64,000 nucleotides of DNA. It comes from Hymenobacter telluris. GTDB taxonomy: Bacteria; Bacteroidota; Bacteroidia; Cytophagales; Hymenobacteraceae. Each line of letters opens with the position of its first letter. The stretch's first letter is position 1. The position numbers were made by a program, and so were the translations under genes. Below are positions 34,775-42,810 of this stretch, one piece after another. The stretch lies in NCBI RefSeq assembly GCF_017313265.1, contig NZ_JAFLQZ010000011.1, positions 122,642 through 186,641 on the forward strand, written 5' to 3'. The notes below the pieces were generated by a model. The model was given only the letters and a program-made list of their open reading frames with translations. It was not told where the DNA came from and did not search any database.

Positions 34775-35824
34775 ATGAAAGGTTTCGTGTCCAGCCGTTT
34801 GCACCCGTTTATCAATCTGCTGTTACTGGTGGGGCTGCTGCTGCTGTCGTTTTGCCTGGCCAGCTTTGTAATGGCCGTGCTGAGCAATCTGTTTTTCGGA
34901 GTGAGTTTGCTGCAAATCGGCAACGTAACCAGCAAGCCCGACACCTACGCCAACGGTTGGGAGGTATCCATGCTAAGCCAGGGCATTCTGCTGTTTCTGG
35001 GGTTTGGCGGGGCTGCCCTGGCCTTGCCGCTCGTAACGGGCTACACTCTTGCCGACTACTTTACGCCGCGCCGCCCAGTGCCGCTAGGGTGGTTATTGGC
35101 GGCGGGCGGTATTATTTTACTAAGCATACCGTTCATGTCGGGTTTGGTTTCCTGGAACGCCCACGCCCACTTCCCTGGTTTTCTGCAAAGCTTCGAGAAG
35201 GATGCCCGCGAGCTGGAGGACCGGGCGCAGGTGCTCACCAAATTTCTCACGCAATTTCCTACGTTCCTGCGGTTTACTGTGGGGCTGGTGGTTATTGCAG
35301 TGGTGCCGGCCATAGCCGAGGAGCTGATGTTTCGGGGCGTGATTCAGCGCAACCTGGTGCAGTGGTTCAACTCGCGGCACGTGGGCGTGTGGCTGGCGGC
35401 GGCCATTTTCAGCACCATTCACTTTCAGTTCTTTGGCTTCGTGCCCCGCTTTGTGCTGGGGCTGGTGCTGGGCTACCTCTATGAGTGGAGCGGCAATATT
35501 CTGGTGCCTATGGCGGCGCATTTCACTCAGAATGCTTTCCAGGTGATCCTGTTGTATATGCAGCAGCGGGGGCAACTCACTTCCGCCACCTTCGACCCCG
35601 ATTCCACGCAGGCCCTGCCGGTGGTATGGCAGGTGGTGTCCTTTCTGCTGACTGCCGGGCTGCTCTGGCAGCTCTACCGCAACACCCGCCGCCCCACCGC
35701 CGACCCCTTGCCCACGCAATTGCGTACGCTCAGCGGCGGCGGTATAGCCGCTCGTACCACGGAAGCCTCTTCCCCCACTGGGCGCACCATCACCCACGAC
35801 GGGGTAGACGTTACCAAAATATAG
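34775..35824 (+). CDS. CPBP-family intramembrane metalloprotease
   Basis: A 349-aa membrane protein with about 7-8 helices belonging to the CAAX-protease/bacteriocin-processing group (ABI). The glutamate pair and Arg are in AIAEELMFRGVIQR (about 184-197), the first His in STIHFQFFGFVPRF, and the second in MAAHFTQNAFQV. All the expected catalytic elements are present. Bacterial members process peptides or act in immunity to bacteriocins, but most Bacteroidota members have no known substrate. A polar ~60-residue tail ends the protein. A class V repeat ends six bases upstream of the ATG. cdsA follows on the same strand. Confidence 0.9.
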   Translation: MKGFVSSRLHPFINLLLLVGLLLLSFCLASFVMAVLSNLFFGVSLLQIGNVTSKPDTYANGWEVSMLSQGILLFLGFGGAALALPLVTGYTLADYFTPRRPVPLGWLLAAGGIILLSIPFMSGLVSWNAHAHFPGFLQSFEKDARELEDRAQVLTKFLTQFPTFLRFTVGLVVIAVVPAIAEELMFRGVIQRNLVQWFNSRHVGVWLAAAIFSTIHFQFFGFVPRFVLGLVLGYLYEWSGNILVPMAAHFTQNAFQVILLYMQQRGQLTSATFDPDSTQALPVVWQVVSFLLTAGLLWQLYRNTRRPTADPLPTQLRTLSGGGIAARTTEASSPTGRTITHDGVDVTKI

Positions 35825-35968
35825 GATGCCGCCATCCGTTTCTGGTTGAAAGTCAATCCGAAGCTAGCATCAGCCCGCAATAGTCAACCAGCAACTCCCA
35901 TTCCTTTGTCCGAAGCACCCGCCGCCCCTGCTCCCTCGCCCGACCCCACCACACCGGGCAAAAAGCCC

Positions 35969-36838
35969 ATGTCCAACCTCAGCCAACGGCTACTTTTCGG
36001 CGTCCTCGGGGCAGTGCTGCTGCTCGGCAGCGTGTGGTACAGTGCGTGGTCGTTTGCGCTGTTTTTTGGGGCAGTACAAATGCGGATGCTGTGGGAGTTC
36101 TACCGCATGATGCGGCACGCCGGTTACAAGCCGGCGGCCCTATTGGGTGGTGGGATAAGCTTAGTATTGTTCGGCGGGACATATGTATTCCACGCTCTAG
36201 CCGATGAACGTTTCGATATACAGGACCGGTGGACGCAACAACTAATAATATATTGCGCAGTAGGGGTTATTATAATTCTTCCTATCCTGCTGATTCTGCG
36301 TGAGATGTACGCGTGGCCCCGCAAAAACCAGGACATAAACCCATTCGCCAACGTTGGTATTAATCTGTTAGGGCTACTCTACGTGAGCCTGCCTATGAGC
36401 CTGCTCAACGTGGTAGCCTTCACCGGTAATGGGCAATACGACTACCGCCGCGTTTTTGCCCTGTTGCTGTTGGTGTGGTCGTCGGATATTGGAGCGTATG
36501 CGGCCGGCAAAACGTTCGGCAAGCACAAACTGGCTCCCAAAATTTCGCCCGGCAAAACTTGGGAAGGCGCTATTGGAGGTTTCCTGCTGACGCTGGCTAT
36601 GGGTTGGGCACTAGGTTACCTGCTGCCCGAACTCTCCGTTACCTACCGCCTTGTGGTAGCCGCCGTCGTAGCCGTGTTCGGCCCCCTCGGCGACCTAGCC
36701 GAATCCATGCTCAAGCGCAGCGTGGGCGTGAAAGATTCCGGCCGCATCATGCCCGGCCACGGCGGCCTCCTCGACCGGTTCGATGCCTTTCTGTTTATTC
36801 TGCCGGTGCTGGCGCTGCTGCAATTACTGGCGGGGTAG
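35969..36838 (+). CDS. cdsA: Phosphatidate cytidylyltransferase
   Basis: Makes CDP-diacylglycerol from phosphatidic acid and CTP in the inner membrane, the branch point of phospholipid synthesis. The 289-aa product has about eight helices and the CDS signature LKRSVGVKDSGRIMPGHGG followed by LLDRFDA near the C-terminus, with KISPGKTWEG upstream. The ATG at 35969 (MSNLSQRLLFG) starts just before helix 1. A TTG at 35846 would add a Pro/Ala-rich stretch of 41 residues that is open and cannot be excluded. psd, which acts downstream in the same pathway, lies 1.8 kb further on. Confidence 0.93.
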   Translation: MSNLSQRLLFGVLGAVLLLGSVWYSAWSFALFFGAVQMRMLWEFYRMMRHAGYKPAALLGGGISLVLFGGTYVFHALADERFDIQDRWTQQLIIYCAVGVIIILPILLILREMYAWPRKNQDINPFANVGINLLGLLYVSLPMSLLNVVAFTGNGQYDYRRVFALLLLVWSSDIGAYAAGKTFGKHKLAPKISPGKTWEGAIGGFLLTLAMGWALGYLLPELSVTYRLVVAAVVAVFGPLGDLAESMLKRSVGVKDSGRIMPGHGGLLDRFDAFLFILPVLALLQLLAG

Positions 36839-37012
36839 CCGAAAAATTTGGTATGAATTTTTGAAGGTTGGGCAGGAATTTGCTTGGCTGGTATAAGCTG
36901 CGTTATAGTCGTTCAACATATAGTGCTTGAACGATGCTTGAAAGTGTTCTGCCTTCGTACCAGGAGGCTTTTTGCACCGTTTGGCACTCTGTCTCGTATG
37001 TGCTAAACCCAT

Positions 37013-37020
37013 TACCTTTG
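37013..37020 (+). promoter_or_regulatory. Bacteroidota-type -7 box for glutamate dehydrogenase
   Basis: TACCTTTG within TTACCTTTGACGC, the same string as at 18531 upstream of another dehydrogenase. It lies about 92 nt before the ATG. Confidence 0.5.
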
Positions 37021-37111
37021 ACGCCTCAAAACTCCGCGCGCGGCCACTAGCTCCCACCGCTAGAGCTGCCGTTTTTTATTTTCCCCACCCCCAAACAATC
37101 CCCTTACACGC

Positions 37112-38401
37112 ATGGCTGCCACCACAGTGTACAAAGAACCGGCCCCCTTATTGGACCGCGAAAACCCCCTCGAATCCATGATGTCGCGCTTCAACGTGGC
37201 CGCGGAAATCCTGGGGCTCGATGAAGAAACGTACGAGGTGCTGAAGGCGCCCGACAAGCAGGTTATCGTGCACATTCCCGTCACGATGGACAACGGCAAA
37301 GTCCGGGTGTTTGAAGGCTACCGCGTGATTCACAACACCATCCTTGGCCCCTCGAAAGGCGGTATCCGCTACGACAAAAACGTGCACCTTGACGAGGTGA
37401 AGGCCCTGGCCGCCTGGATGACCTGGAAGTGCGCCGTGGTGGATTTGCCTTACGGTGGTGCCAAAGGCGGTATCATCTGCGAGCCAGCCACCATGAGCGC
37501 CGGCGAAATTGAGCGCCTCACCCGCGGCTACACGCTGGCCATGAAAGACGTTTTCGGCCCCGACCGTGACATTCCGGCCCCCGACATGGGCACCGGCCCC
37601 CGCGAAATGGCTTGGCTGATGGACGAATTCTCGAAGACGGTAGGTGCTACGTCGCCGGCCGTGGTAACGGGTAAGCCGCTGGTAATGGGGGGCTCGTTGG
37701 GCCGCACCGAGGCTACCGGCCGCGGGGTAATGGTGGCGGCGCTGGCTGCCTTAAAGAAATTGGGCCTGGAGCCGACGCAGGTGTCGGCGGCGGTGCAGGG
37801 TTTCGGCAACGTGGGTACCTGGGCTGCCAAGCTGCTCAGCGAGCAGGGCGTGCGCATCAAGTGCATTTCCGACATCAGCGGCGCCTACTGGAACGAAGCC
37901 GGCATCAACATCGACGAGGCCGTAGCCTATAAGAACGCGCACAAAGGCCGCCTCGACGGCTTCACGGGTGCGGTGCTCATGGAAAACGCCGACGACCTGC
38001 TGACTACTAATGTGGACGTGCTGGTGCCCGCTGCCGTGGAAGACGTTATTACCGAGCACAACGCCCACGACATCAAAGCCAAGCTGATTGTGGAAGGAGC
38101 CAACGGCCCCACCTCCGCTTCCGCCGACCCTATCATCAACGAGAAAGGCATTATGGTGGTGCCCGACATCCTGGCCAACTCCGGCGGGGTTACGGTTTCC
38201 TACTTCGAGTGGGTGCAGAACCGCCAGGGCTTCAAGTGGACCGAAGAAATGGTGACCGAGCGCGCCGACCGGATTATGTCGGATGCCTTCGAAAAGGTAT
38301 ATGCCACGTCGCAGAAATACAACGTACCGATGCGCATTGCGGCCTACGTAGTAGCCATCGACAAAGTAGCTCAGACGTATAAGTTCCGCGGGGGCTTCTA
38401 A
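37112..38401 (+). CDS. gdhA: Glutamate dehydrogenase
   Basis: Interconverts glutamate and 2-oxoglutarate plus ammonia. At 429 aa it is in the hexameric class typical of catabolic NAD-linked RocG-like enzymes. The substrate half has GPSKGGIRY (about 84-92), KCAVVDLPYGGAKGGI with the catalytic Lys near residue 117, and PAPDMGTGPREM. The nucleotide half has AVQGFGNVGTWAAKLL near 230-245. The C-terminal VSYFEWVQN is diagnostic of glutamate dehydrogenases. The ATG at 37112 (MAATTVYKEP) is clear. Cofactor preference is not settled by sequence reading alone. Confidence 0.93.
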   Translation: MAATTVYKEPAPLLDRENPLESMMSRFNVAAEILGLDEETYEVLKAPDKQVIVHIPVTMDNGKVRVFEGYRVIHNTILGPSKGGIRYDKNVHLDEVKALAAWMTWKCAVVDLPYGGAKGGIICEPATMSAGEIERLTRGYTLAMKDVFGPDRDIPAPDMGTGPREMAWLMDEFSKTVGATSPAVVTGKPLVMGGSLGRTEATGRGVMVAALAALKKLGLEPTQVSAAVQGFGNVGTWAAKLLSEQGVRIKCISDISGAYWNEAGINIDEAVAYKNAHKGRLDGFTGAVLMENADDLLTTNVDVLVPAAVEDVITEHNAHDIKAKLIVEGANGPTSASADPIINEKGIMVVPDILANSGGVTVSYFEWVQNRQGFKWTEEMVTERADRIMSDAFEKVYATSQKYNVPMRIAAYVVAIDKVAQTYKFRGGF

Positions 38402-38481
38402 GAAGCTGCCGCTGCTTTTCCTGTTTTTGGCACTATTAGTAGCAGGAATTTCAGCTTCAACGGAAATGTTTGCCGTATGAT

Positions 38482-38509
38482 ATAGCCCGGACTATGTAGT
38501 CCGGGCTAT
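38482..38509. terminator. Hairpin overlapping the psd promoter
   Basis: atagcccggact (38482-38493) pairs perfectly with 38498-38509 around a 4-nt loop. It probably ends the gdhA transcript. Its right arm carries the TA of the TATCTTTG box that drives psd. Confidence 0.75.
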
Positions 38510-38514
38510 CTTTG
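38507..38514 (+). promoter_or_regulatory. Bacteroidota-type -7 box for psd
   Basis: TATCTTTG, a full match to TAnnTTTG. Its first bases are the last of the upstream hairpin. The psd ATG is at 38650, giving a ~125-nt leader. Confidence 0.45.
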
Positions 38515-38649
38515 TCTGGTAGTTTTCGTTTCTTTTACTGCGCAGCAACTTTCGTTGCGCGTTTGCTTGTTCAATTGACTGTGCGCCGGGCGCCGCTGGG
38601 TAGTTCTAATCAGCGCTTGGAAGAAACGGCCGCAGCCATTTCGTGTTTT

Positions 38650-39330
38650 ATGAAAATTCACAAAGAGGGCCGACGTATTCTGTTTTTTACACTGCTGGGA
38701 CTGATTGTTGTCAACTTGCTGCTGTTTCGTTTGAATGCGCAGCACGTCACGTTCAACCAGATATTCGCGGGCATTTCGGTTATCGTGTTCCTGACGTTGC
38801 TGCAATTCTTCCGCAGCCCGGCACGGCGCCTGTTCACCCACGAAGACCTTATTACGGCCCCCGCCGACGGCAAAGTGGTGGTAATCGAAAACGTATTCGA
38901 GCCCGAGTTTTTTGATGATGAGCGCAAGCAAATCAGCATTTTCATGTCGCCGATTAACGTGCACATCACCCGCAACCCCATTTCGGGCGTGGTGCGCTAC
39001 TTCAAATATCACCCCGGCAACTACCTGGTGGCCTGGCACCCCAAAAGCAGCACCAAAAACGAGCGGACCACGGTAGTAGTGGAAAGTGAAGCTGGCCCGC
39101 TGGTGCTGTTCCGGCAGATTGCCGGCGCCATGGCCCGCCGCATTGTGTGGTACGTAAACGAAGGCGACGAAGTAAGCCAGGGCGAAGAGTTCGGGTTCAT
39201 CAAGTTCGGCTCCCGCGTGGATATTTTCGTGCCCCTCGACACCGAGGTGAAAGTACAGCTCGGCGAGAAAGTGAAAGGCGGCCAAACCATCATTGCCCAA
39301 CTAAAGACAGAGTCGCCTAGCTTGTTTTAA
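38650..39330 (+). CDS. psd: Phosphatidylserine decarboxylase proenzyme
   Basis: Pyruvoyl-dependent enzyme converting phosphatidylserine to phosphatidylethanolamine at the inner membrane. The 226-aa short (type II-like) form has two hydrophobic segments at about 11-52, then TAPADGKVV, SPINVHITRNP with His105, and GEEFGFIKFGSRVD, in which self-cleavage at Gly187-Ser188 makes the pyruvoyl group. All processing residues are present. An open frame runs upstream to 38512, but that extension reads through the promoter and leader, so the ATG at 38650 (MKIHKEGRRIL) is preferred. A strong terminator follows. Confidence 0.95.
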   Translation: MKIHKEGRRILFFTLLGLIVVNLLLFRLNAQHVTFNQIFAGISVIVFLTLLQFFRSPARRLFTHEDLITAPADGKVVVIENVFEPEFFDDERKQISIFMSPINVHITRNPISGVVRYFKYHPGNYLVAWHPKSSTKNERTTVVVESEAGPLVLFRQIAGAMARRIVWYVNEGDEVSQGEEFGFIKFGSRVDIFVPLDTEVKVQLGEKVKGGQTIIAQLKTESPSLF

Positions 39331-39341
39331 ACAATAAGTTC

Positions 39342-39395
39342 TTATCAACAAGAAGGCCCCCCGTCTAGTCAGACGGGGGGCCTTCTTGTTGATAA
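39342..39395. terminator. Terminator between psd and the convergent reductase gene
   Basis: ttatcaacaagaaggcccccc and its exact complement, about 25 bp per arm with a short loop. It serves both convergent genes. Confidence 0.93.
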
Positions 39396-39407
39396 AACTA
39401 TGGCAAA

Positions 39408-39947
39408 TTACTCCTGCTCAATACCGGAAAGCTGATAATGCAGCAGGGCCATGCCATCGGGCCACGATTTGGTACGTAGCAATTTTAAGGGCTGCTGATG
39501 GTCTTGGAGGCGCCAGAGAGGAATGCCGGAACCCAGCAGCCGTGGCACTACAAACAGCATCATTTCATCGACTAAACCAGCGGCCAAAAGCGGGGCAGCC
39601 AGCGTACTACCGCCAATCAGCCAGATGGTTTTGCCTTCTTCCTGCCGGAGCTTCTGCACAAACTCGGTGGGGTCTTCGGCAATGAACGTAACCGAAGGGT
39701 GGGCGGCCTCGGTGGGGGCTTTGCGCGTGAAAACGTAGTTGGTAAGTGTAGGGTAGGGCCATTCCCCGAAGGTTTGCACTTGCTCGTAGGTGGCTCGCCC
39801 CAGCAGCGTAGTATCGGCCGTGACTAAAAAGTCGGCGTAGCCGTAGTCTTCACCGGGTGGCGGAGTGGGCAGCCACTCCACCGAGCCATCGGGGGAGGCA
39901 ATATAGCCGTCGAGGCTGGTGGCAATGTAGAGGATGATTTTGCGCAT
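39408..39947 (-). CDS. Dihydrofolate reductase-like protein (RibD C-terminal fold)
   Basis: A 179-aa cytosolic reductase of the RibD_C/DHFR-like group, from ATG 39947 (MRKIILYIATSLDGYIA). The opening SLDGYIASPDGSVEWL is characteristic, as are the DTTLLGRATYEQV segment and the nucleotide-binding IWLIGGSTLAAPLL near residue 112. Members of this family such as YyaP/YwjB have no established substrate, and folate reduction is not implied. It is followed on the minus strand by a 19-bp gap from the upstream msrC, suggesting co-transcription. Confidence 0.88.
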   Translation of the reverse strand: MRKIILYIATSLDGYIASPDGSVEWLPTPPPGEDYGYADFLVTADTTLLGRATYEQVQTFGEWPYPTLTNYVFTRKAPTEAAHPSVTFIAEDPTEFVQKLRQEEGKTIWLIGGSTLAAPLLAAGLVDEMMLFVVPRLLGSGIPLWRLQDHQQPLKLLRTKSWPDGMALLHYQLSGIEQE

Positions 39948-39966
39948 GGGAGGCCACAATTACTGC

Positions 39967-40449
39967 TTAAAACCAAGTAGCAGCCAGCTTCATCAGGTGC
40001 TCCAGGGCCTGCTGGTCGGCATGGTCAAAGTCGTTGAGCTGGTCGCTGTCTACGTCGAGTACGGCTACTACCACGCCGTCTTTGAGTACAGGAACTACGA
40101 TTTCCGACTTCGATTCGGAACTGCACGCAATGTGGCCGGGGAACTGCTCTACATCGGGCACCAGCAGGGTAGCGGCCTGCGCCCAGCTGCTGCCGCACAC
40201 GCCCTTGCCCTTCCGGATGCGGGTGCAGGCAATAGGGCCTTGGAATGGCCCCAGCACCAGCTCATCGTCTTTTACCAAGTAAAACCCCACCCAGAAAAAT
40301 CCGAAAGCCTGCCGTAAGGCCGCTGCCGTGTTGGCCAGATTAGCTATTAAATCCGGCTCACCGGTGGTCAGGGCTTCAATTTGCGGCAGGAGCTGGCGGT
40401 ATTGCTCGGCTTTGGTGAGCGTGGTATCGAGAAGGAGTTCTTCGGCCAT
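39967..40449 (-). CDS. msrC: Free methionine-(R)-sulfoxide reductase (GAF domain)
   Basis: Reduces free Met-R-sulfoxide with thioredoxin, protecting against oxidative damage. The 160-aa single GAF domain has the active-site cysteines Cys75, Cys85 and Cys109. These are spaced exactly as the three catalytic cysteines of E. coli fRMsr/YebR (10 and 24 apart). The surrounding GPIACTRIRKGKGVCG and HIACSSESKSEIVVP match the family. It sits upstream of the reductase gene on the same strand. A TACTTTCA box close to the ATG (40452-40459, minus strand) resembles those before ribD and prmC. Confidence 0.93.
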   Translation of the reverse strand: MAEELLLDTTLTKAEQYRQLLPQIEALTTGEPDLIANLANTAAALRQAFGFFWVGFYLVKDDELVLGPFQGPIACTRIRKGKGVCGSSWAQAATLLVPDVEQFPGHIACSSESKSEIVVPVLKDGVVVAVLDVDSDQLNDFDHADQQALEHLMKLAATWF

Positions 40450-40580
40450 GATGAAAGTAGAAAGAAGATAAGTGAGCAGGTAACAAAAAGTGGGCAGGAA
40501 GGATTTCCGAAGTACCGCCAGTCACTAGCTGAGTGGTATTGCAAAGATGCTCCGGCGGCCGGCCCGGCTACGGGCAAGGG

Positions 40581-41630
40581 CTACCGGCTGGCCTCGTTCA
40601 CGAACACCAACAGCTCGTCGGCGCCAATGTGCCGCTGCTCGCGCAGGCCGGCCAGCCCGAGCTTCGGTGCGCTGACACCGCCACCGAGCTTTTTAGGGCT
40701 GCGCAACACCCTGATTTCGTCCCAGAGGCCGTCTTTCAGCAACGAGTTTAATACCGTGGGGCCGCCCTCCACCAGCACCGACTGCACGTTGCGCAGGTGC
40801 AGGTTGTTGAGAATCTGCGGAAACAAGTCCTCGGCCTCCGACAGTACCACGTAGCCCACATTGTCGCGGGTGGCTTTTTCGCGGTAGGTGTATACTACCG
40901 TTTGCTGCTTGCCATCGAAGAGGTGATGGGTCGGCGGGAGGCTCAGGTTTTTGTCGATAACAACGCGGATGGGGTTTTGGCCGGGCCATGCGCGCAGGTT
41001 CAGGTGCGGATTGTCGTGCAGGGCGGTGCGGGTACCCACCAGAATAGCCTGCTCTTCGGCCCGCCACTGATGCACCGCCACGCGCGCCAGCTCCCCGCTA
41101 ATGGCCACCGACTGAAAGTACGGCCCGGCCAGGTAGCCATCGGCCGTTTCGGCCCACTTCAGCACCACGTAGGGCCGTTTTTTCTCCTGGAACGTGAAAA
41201 ACCGACGGTTCAGCCAACGGCCTTCCGGTTCCAGCACGCCGGTTTCCACTTTAATGCCGGCCGCTTCTAGCTTGGCTATGCCTTTGCCTGCCACCAGCGG
41301 GTTTGGGTCGAGGTTACAGACTACCACTTCCGCCACGTTTTTACTAACCAGCAGGTCGGCGCAGGGTGGAGTTTTGCCGTGGTGGGCGCAGGGCTCCAGC
41401 GTAACGTACACCCGGCTGTGCGGCAGCAAGGTTGGGTCGGCGACGCTGGCCAGCGCGTTTACCTCGGCGTGCGGCCCGCCATATTGCCGGTGCCAGCCTT
41501 CCCCAATAACGCGCCCTTCGTGCGTAACCACGCAGCCAACCAAGGGGTTAGGGCGCGCATAACCAGTGCCCAGCCGGGCCAGGTCGAGGGCGCGGCGCAT
41601 CATCAAAACATCAAAGTCGGAAGCAGGCAT
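40581..41630 (-). CDS. ribD: Bifunctional deaminase/reductase of riboflavin synthesis
   Basis: Catalyses deamination and reduction of the pyrimidine intermediate in riboflavin synthesis. In the 349-aa protein the N-terminal deaminase domain has ARPNPLVGCVV, the zinc site HAEVNAL (His54, Glu56) and EPCAHHGKTPPC (Cys81, Cys90). The C-terminal reductase domain has KWAETADGYLAG near residue 160 and VLVEGGPTVLNSLL near 300. Both halves look intact. The start at 41630 (MPASDFDVLMMRRAL) is preferred to 41711, whose extension is basic and runs through the promoter box. It is divergent from prmC. Confidence 0.94.
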   Translation of the reverse strand: MPASDFDVLMMRRALDLARLGTGYARPNPLVGCVVTHEGRVIGEGWHRQYGGPHAEVNALASVADPTLLPHSRVYVTLEPCAHHGKTPPCADLLVSKNVAEVVVCNLDPNPLVAGKGIAKLEAAGIKVETGVLEPEGRWLNRRFFTFQEKKRPYVVLKWAETADGYLAGPYFQSVAISGELARVAVHQWRAEEQAILVGTRTALHDNPHLNLRAWPGQNPIRVVIDKNLSLPPTHHLFDGKQQTVVYTYREKATRDNVGYVVLSEAEDLFPQILNNLHLRNVQSVLVEGGPTVLNSLLKDGLWDEIRVLRSPKKLGGGVSAPKLGLAGLREQRHIGADELLVFVNEASR

Positions 41631-41661
41631 GGGCAGGAATAGAGGCAGGAGGACAGAAAAA

Positions 41662-41669
41662 CGAAAGTA
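41662..41669 (-). promoter_or_regulatory. Promoter-like box of ribD
   Basis: Minus strand TACTTTCG within CGCGCTACTTTCGTT. The identical 15-nt string occurs on the plus strand before prmC. It differs from TAnnTTTG in one base. Confidence 0.4.
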
Positions 41670-41773
41670 GCGCGAAATTTTTTTCAGGCGTAGTGGGCGA
41701 GTGGTGCTCATCCTCCCACGGTAGTCCTACGTGCGGCAACATGCGTTGTGCGCTGCCGAATGCATTTCCGCGC

Positions 41774-41781
41774 TACTTTCG
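41774..41781 (+). promoter_or_regulatory. Promoter-like box of prmC
   Basis: TACTTTCG within CGCGCTACTTTCGTT, mirroring the ribD box. Only four bases separate it from the prmC ATG, so the transcript may be leaderless. Confidence 0.35.
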
Positions 41782-41785
41782 TTGC

Positions 41786-42664
41786 ATGTCTACGCTCCGC
41801 CAACTCACCTCCGACCTTGCTGCTGCTCTGGCCACCATCTACCCAACTCAGGAGGCAGAAAGTATGGCCGGGCTGGTGCTGGAACACTTGCTGGACCTCA
41901 CGCCGCTGCAACGCCGCATGCAGGCGCAGGAGCCAGTGCCAGCAGACGTGCAAGCCCAGCTACCCGCCTTGCAAGCGCGCCTGCTGCGCCACGAGCCGCT
42001 GCAATATGTGCTCGGGGAAGCGTGGTTTATGGACCTAACGTTGGAAGTCACGCCCGCTACGCTTATTCCGCGGCCCGAAACCGAGGAATTGGTGCAGCTT
42101 ATCGTGCAGGAGCAGCAAGAGCAAAAGACGGAGCTGTCGGTGCTGGACATTGGGACCGGGAGCGGCTGTATTCCGGTGGCGCTGTGCCGGACTTTGCAGC
42201 CCACCCAGGTAACGGCCGTTGATATTTCAGTGGAAGCCCTGGCCGTAGCCCGCCGCAATGCTGAGCGGTACGGCTGCGAAATTGATTTTCAACAGCTTGA
42301 TATTCTGACGGAAACTCCGCGGTTAGGCCCGCTTCACACGTTGGATATCCTGGTGAGCAATCCGCCCTACGTGCTGGAAAAAGAGCGGGCCCTCATGCGG
42401 CCTAACGTGCTGGAATACGAGCCGGCCACCGCCCTATTCGTGCCCGACCACGACGCGCTGCTGTTCTACCGCCGCATTGCCCAGATAGGTACCACGCTGC
42501 TCCGGCCAGGTGGTGCGCTGTACTTCGAAATCAACGAGCAATATGCCACCGAAACCGTGGCCCTATTGGCTGCTCTAGGATATGAAGCCGCGGAAGCTCG
42601 GCCAGATATATTTGGTAAGGCCCGCATGGTACGGGCCAACTGGCCTGCTGAGGCGGCTAGCTAG
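41786..42664 (+). CDS. prmC: Release factor glutamine methyltransferase
   Basis: Methylates the GGQ glutamine of peptide chain release factors using S-adenosylmethionine. The 292-aa protein has the PrmC N-terminal helical domain (about 1-90), then RPETEELVQLI, the AdoMet motif LDIGTGSGCIPVAL near 125, and the catalytic LVSNPPYVL with NPPY at 192-195. The ATG at 41786 (MSTLRQLTSDLAAAL) follows a promoter-like box by four bases. The longer frame from 41693 is rejected as it crosses that box. It is divergent from ribD. No prfA is adjacent. Confidence 0.94.
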   Translation: MSTLRQLTSDLAAALATIYPTQEAESMAGLVLEHLLDLTPLQRRMQAQEPVPADVQAQLPALQARLLRHEPLQYVLGEAWFMDLTLEVTPATLIPRPETEELVQLIVQEQQEQKTELSVLDIGTGSGCIPVALCRTLQPTQVTAVDISVEALAVARRNAERYGCEIDFQQLDILTETPRLGPLHTLDILVSNPPYVLEKERALMRPNVLEYEPATALFVPDHDALLFYRRIAQIGTTLLRPGGALYFEINEQYATETVALLAALGYEAAEARPDIFGKARMVRANWPAEAAS

Positions 42665-42778
42665 CTACGTTGCTCACAAAACAAGGCTGGTAGCCGCTTG
42701 CAGGAAAAAGCTGGTGAGTCGGAGGCTGGCCTCGGTGAACGGTCCGAGCTGGGGCGTATGCTGCATTGCTAAAAGCCC

Positions 42779-42786
42779 TACCTTTG
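42779..42786 (+). promoter_or_regulatory. Bacteroidota-type -7 box at the head of the sugar operon
   Basis: TACCTTTG, a full match, 25 nt before the ATG at 42811. It probably drives the whole 42811-49179 nucleotide-sugar cluster. Confidence 0.55.
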
Positions 42787-42810
42787 TCGGCTGAACGCCA
42801 GCGCCAGCCC

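Noticed and set aside
38506..39300. Minus-strand frame opposite psd
   Set aside because: Shadow frame with no family features; psd has an intact processing site on the plus strand.
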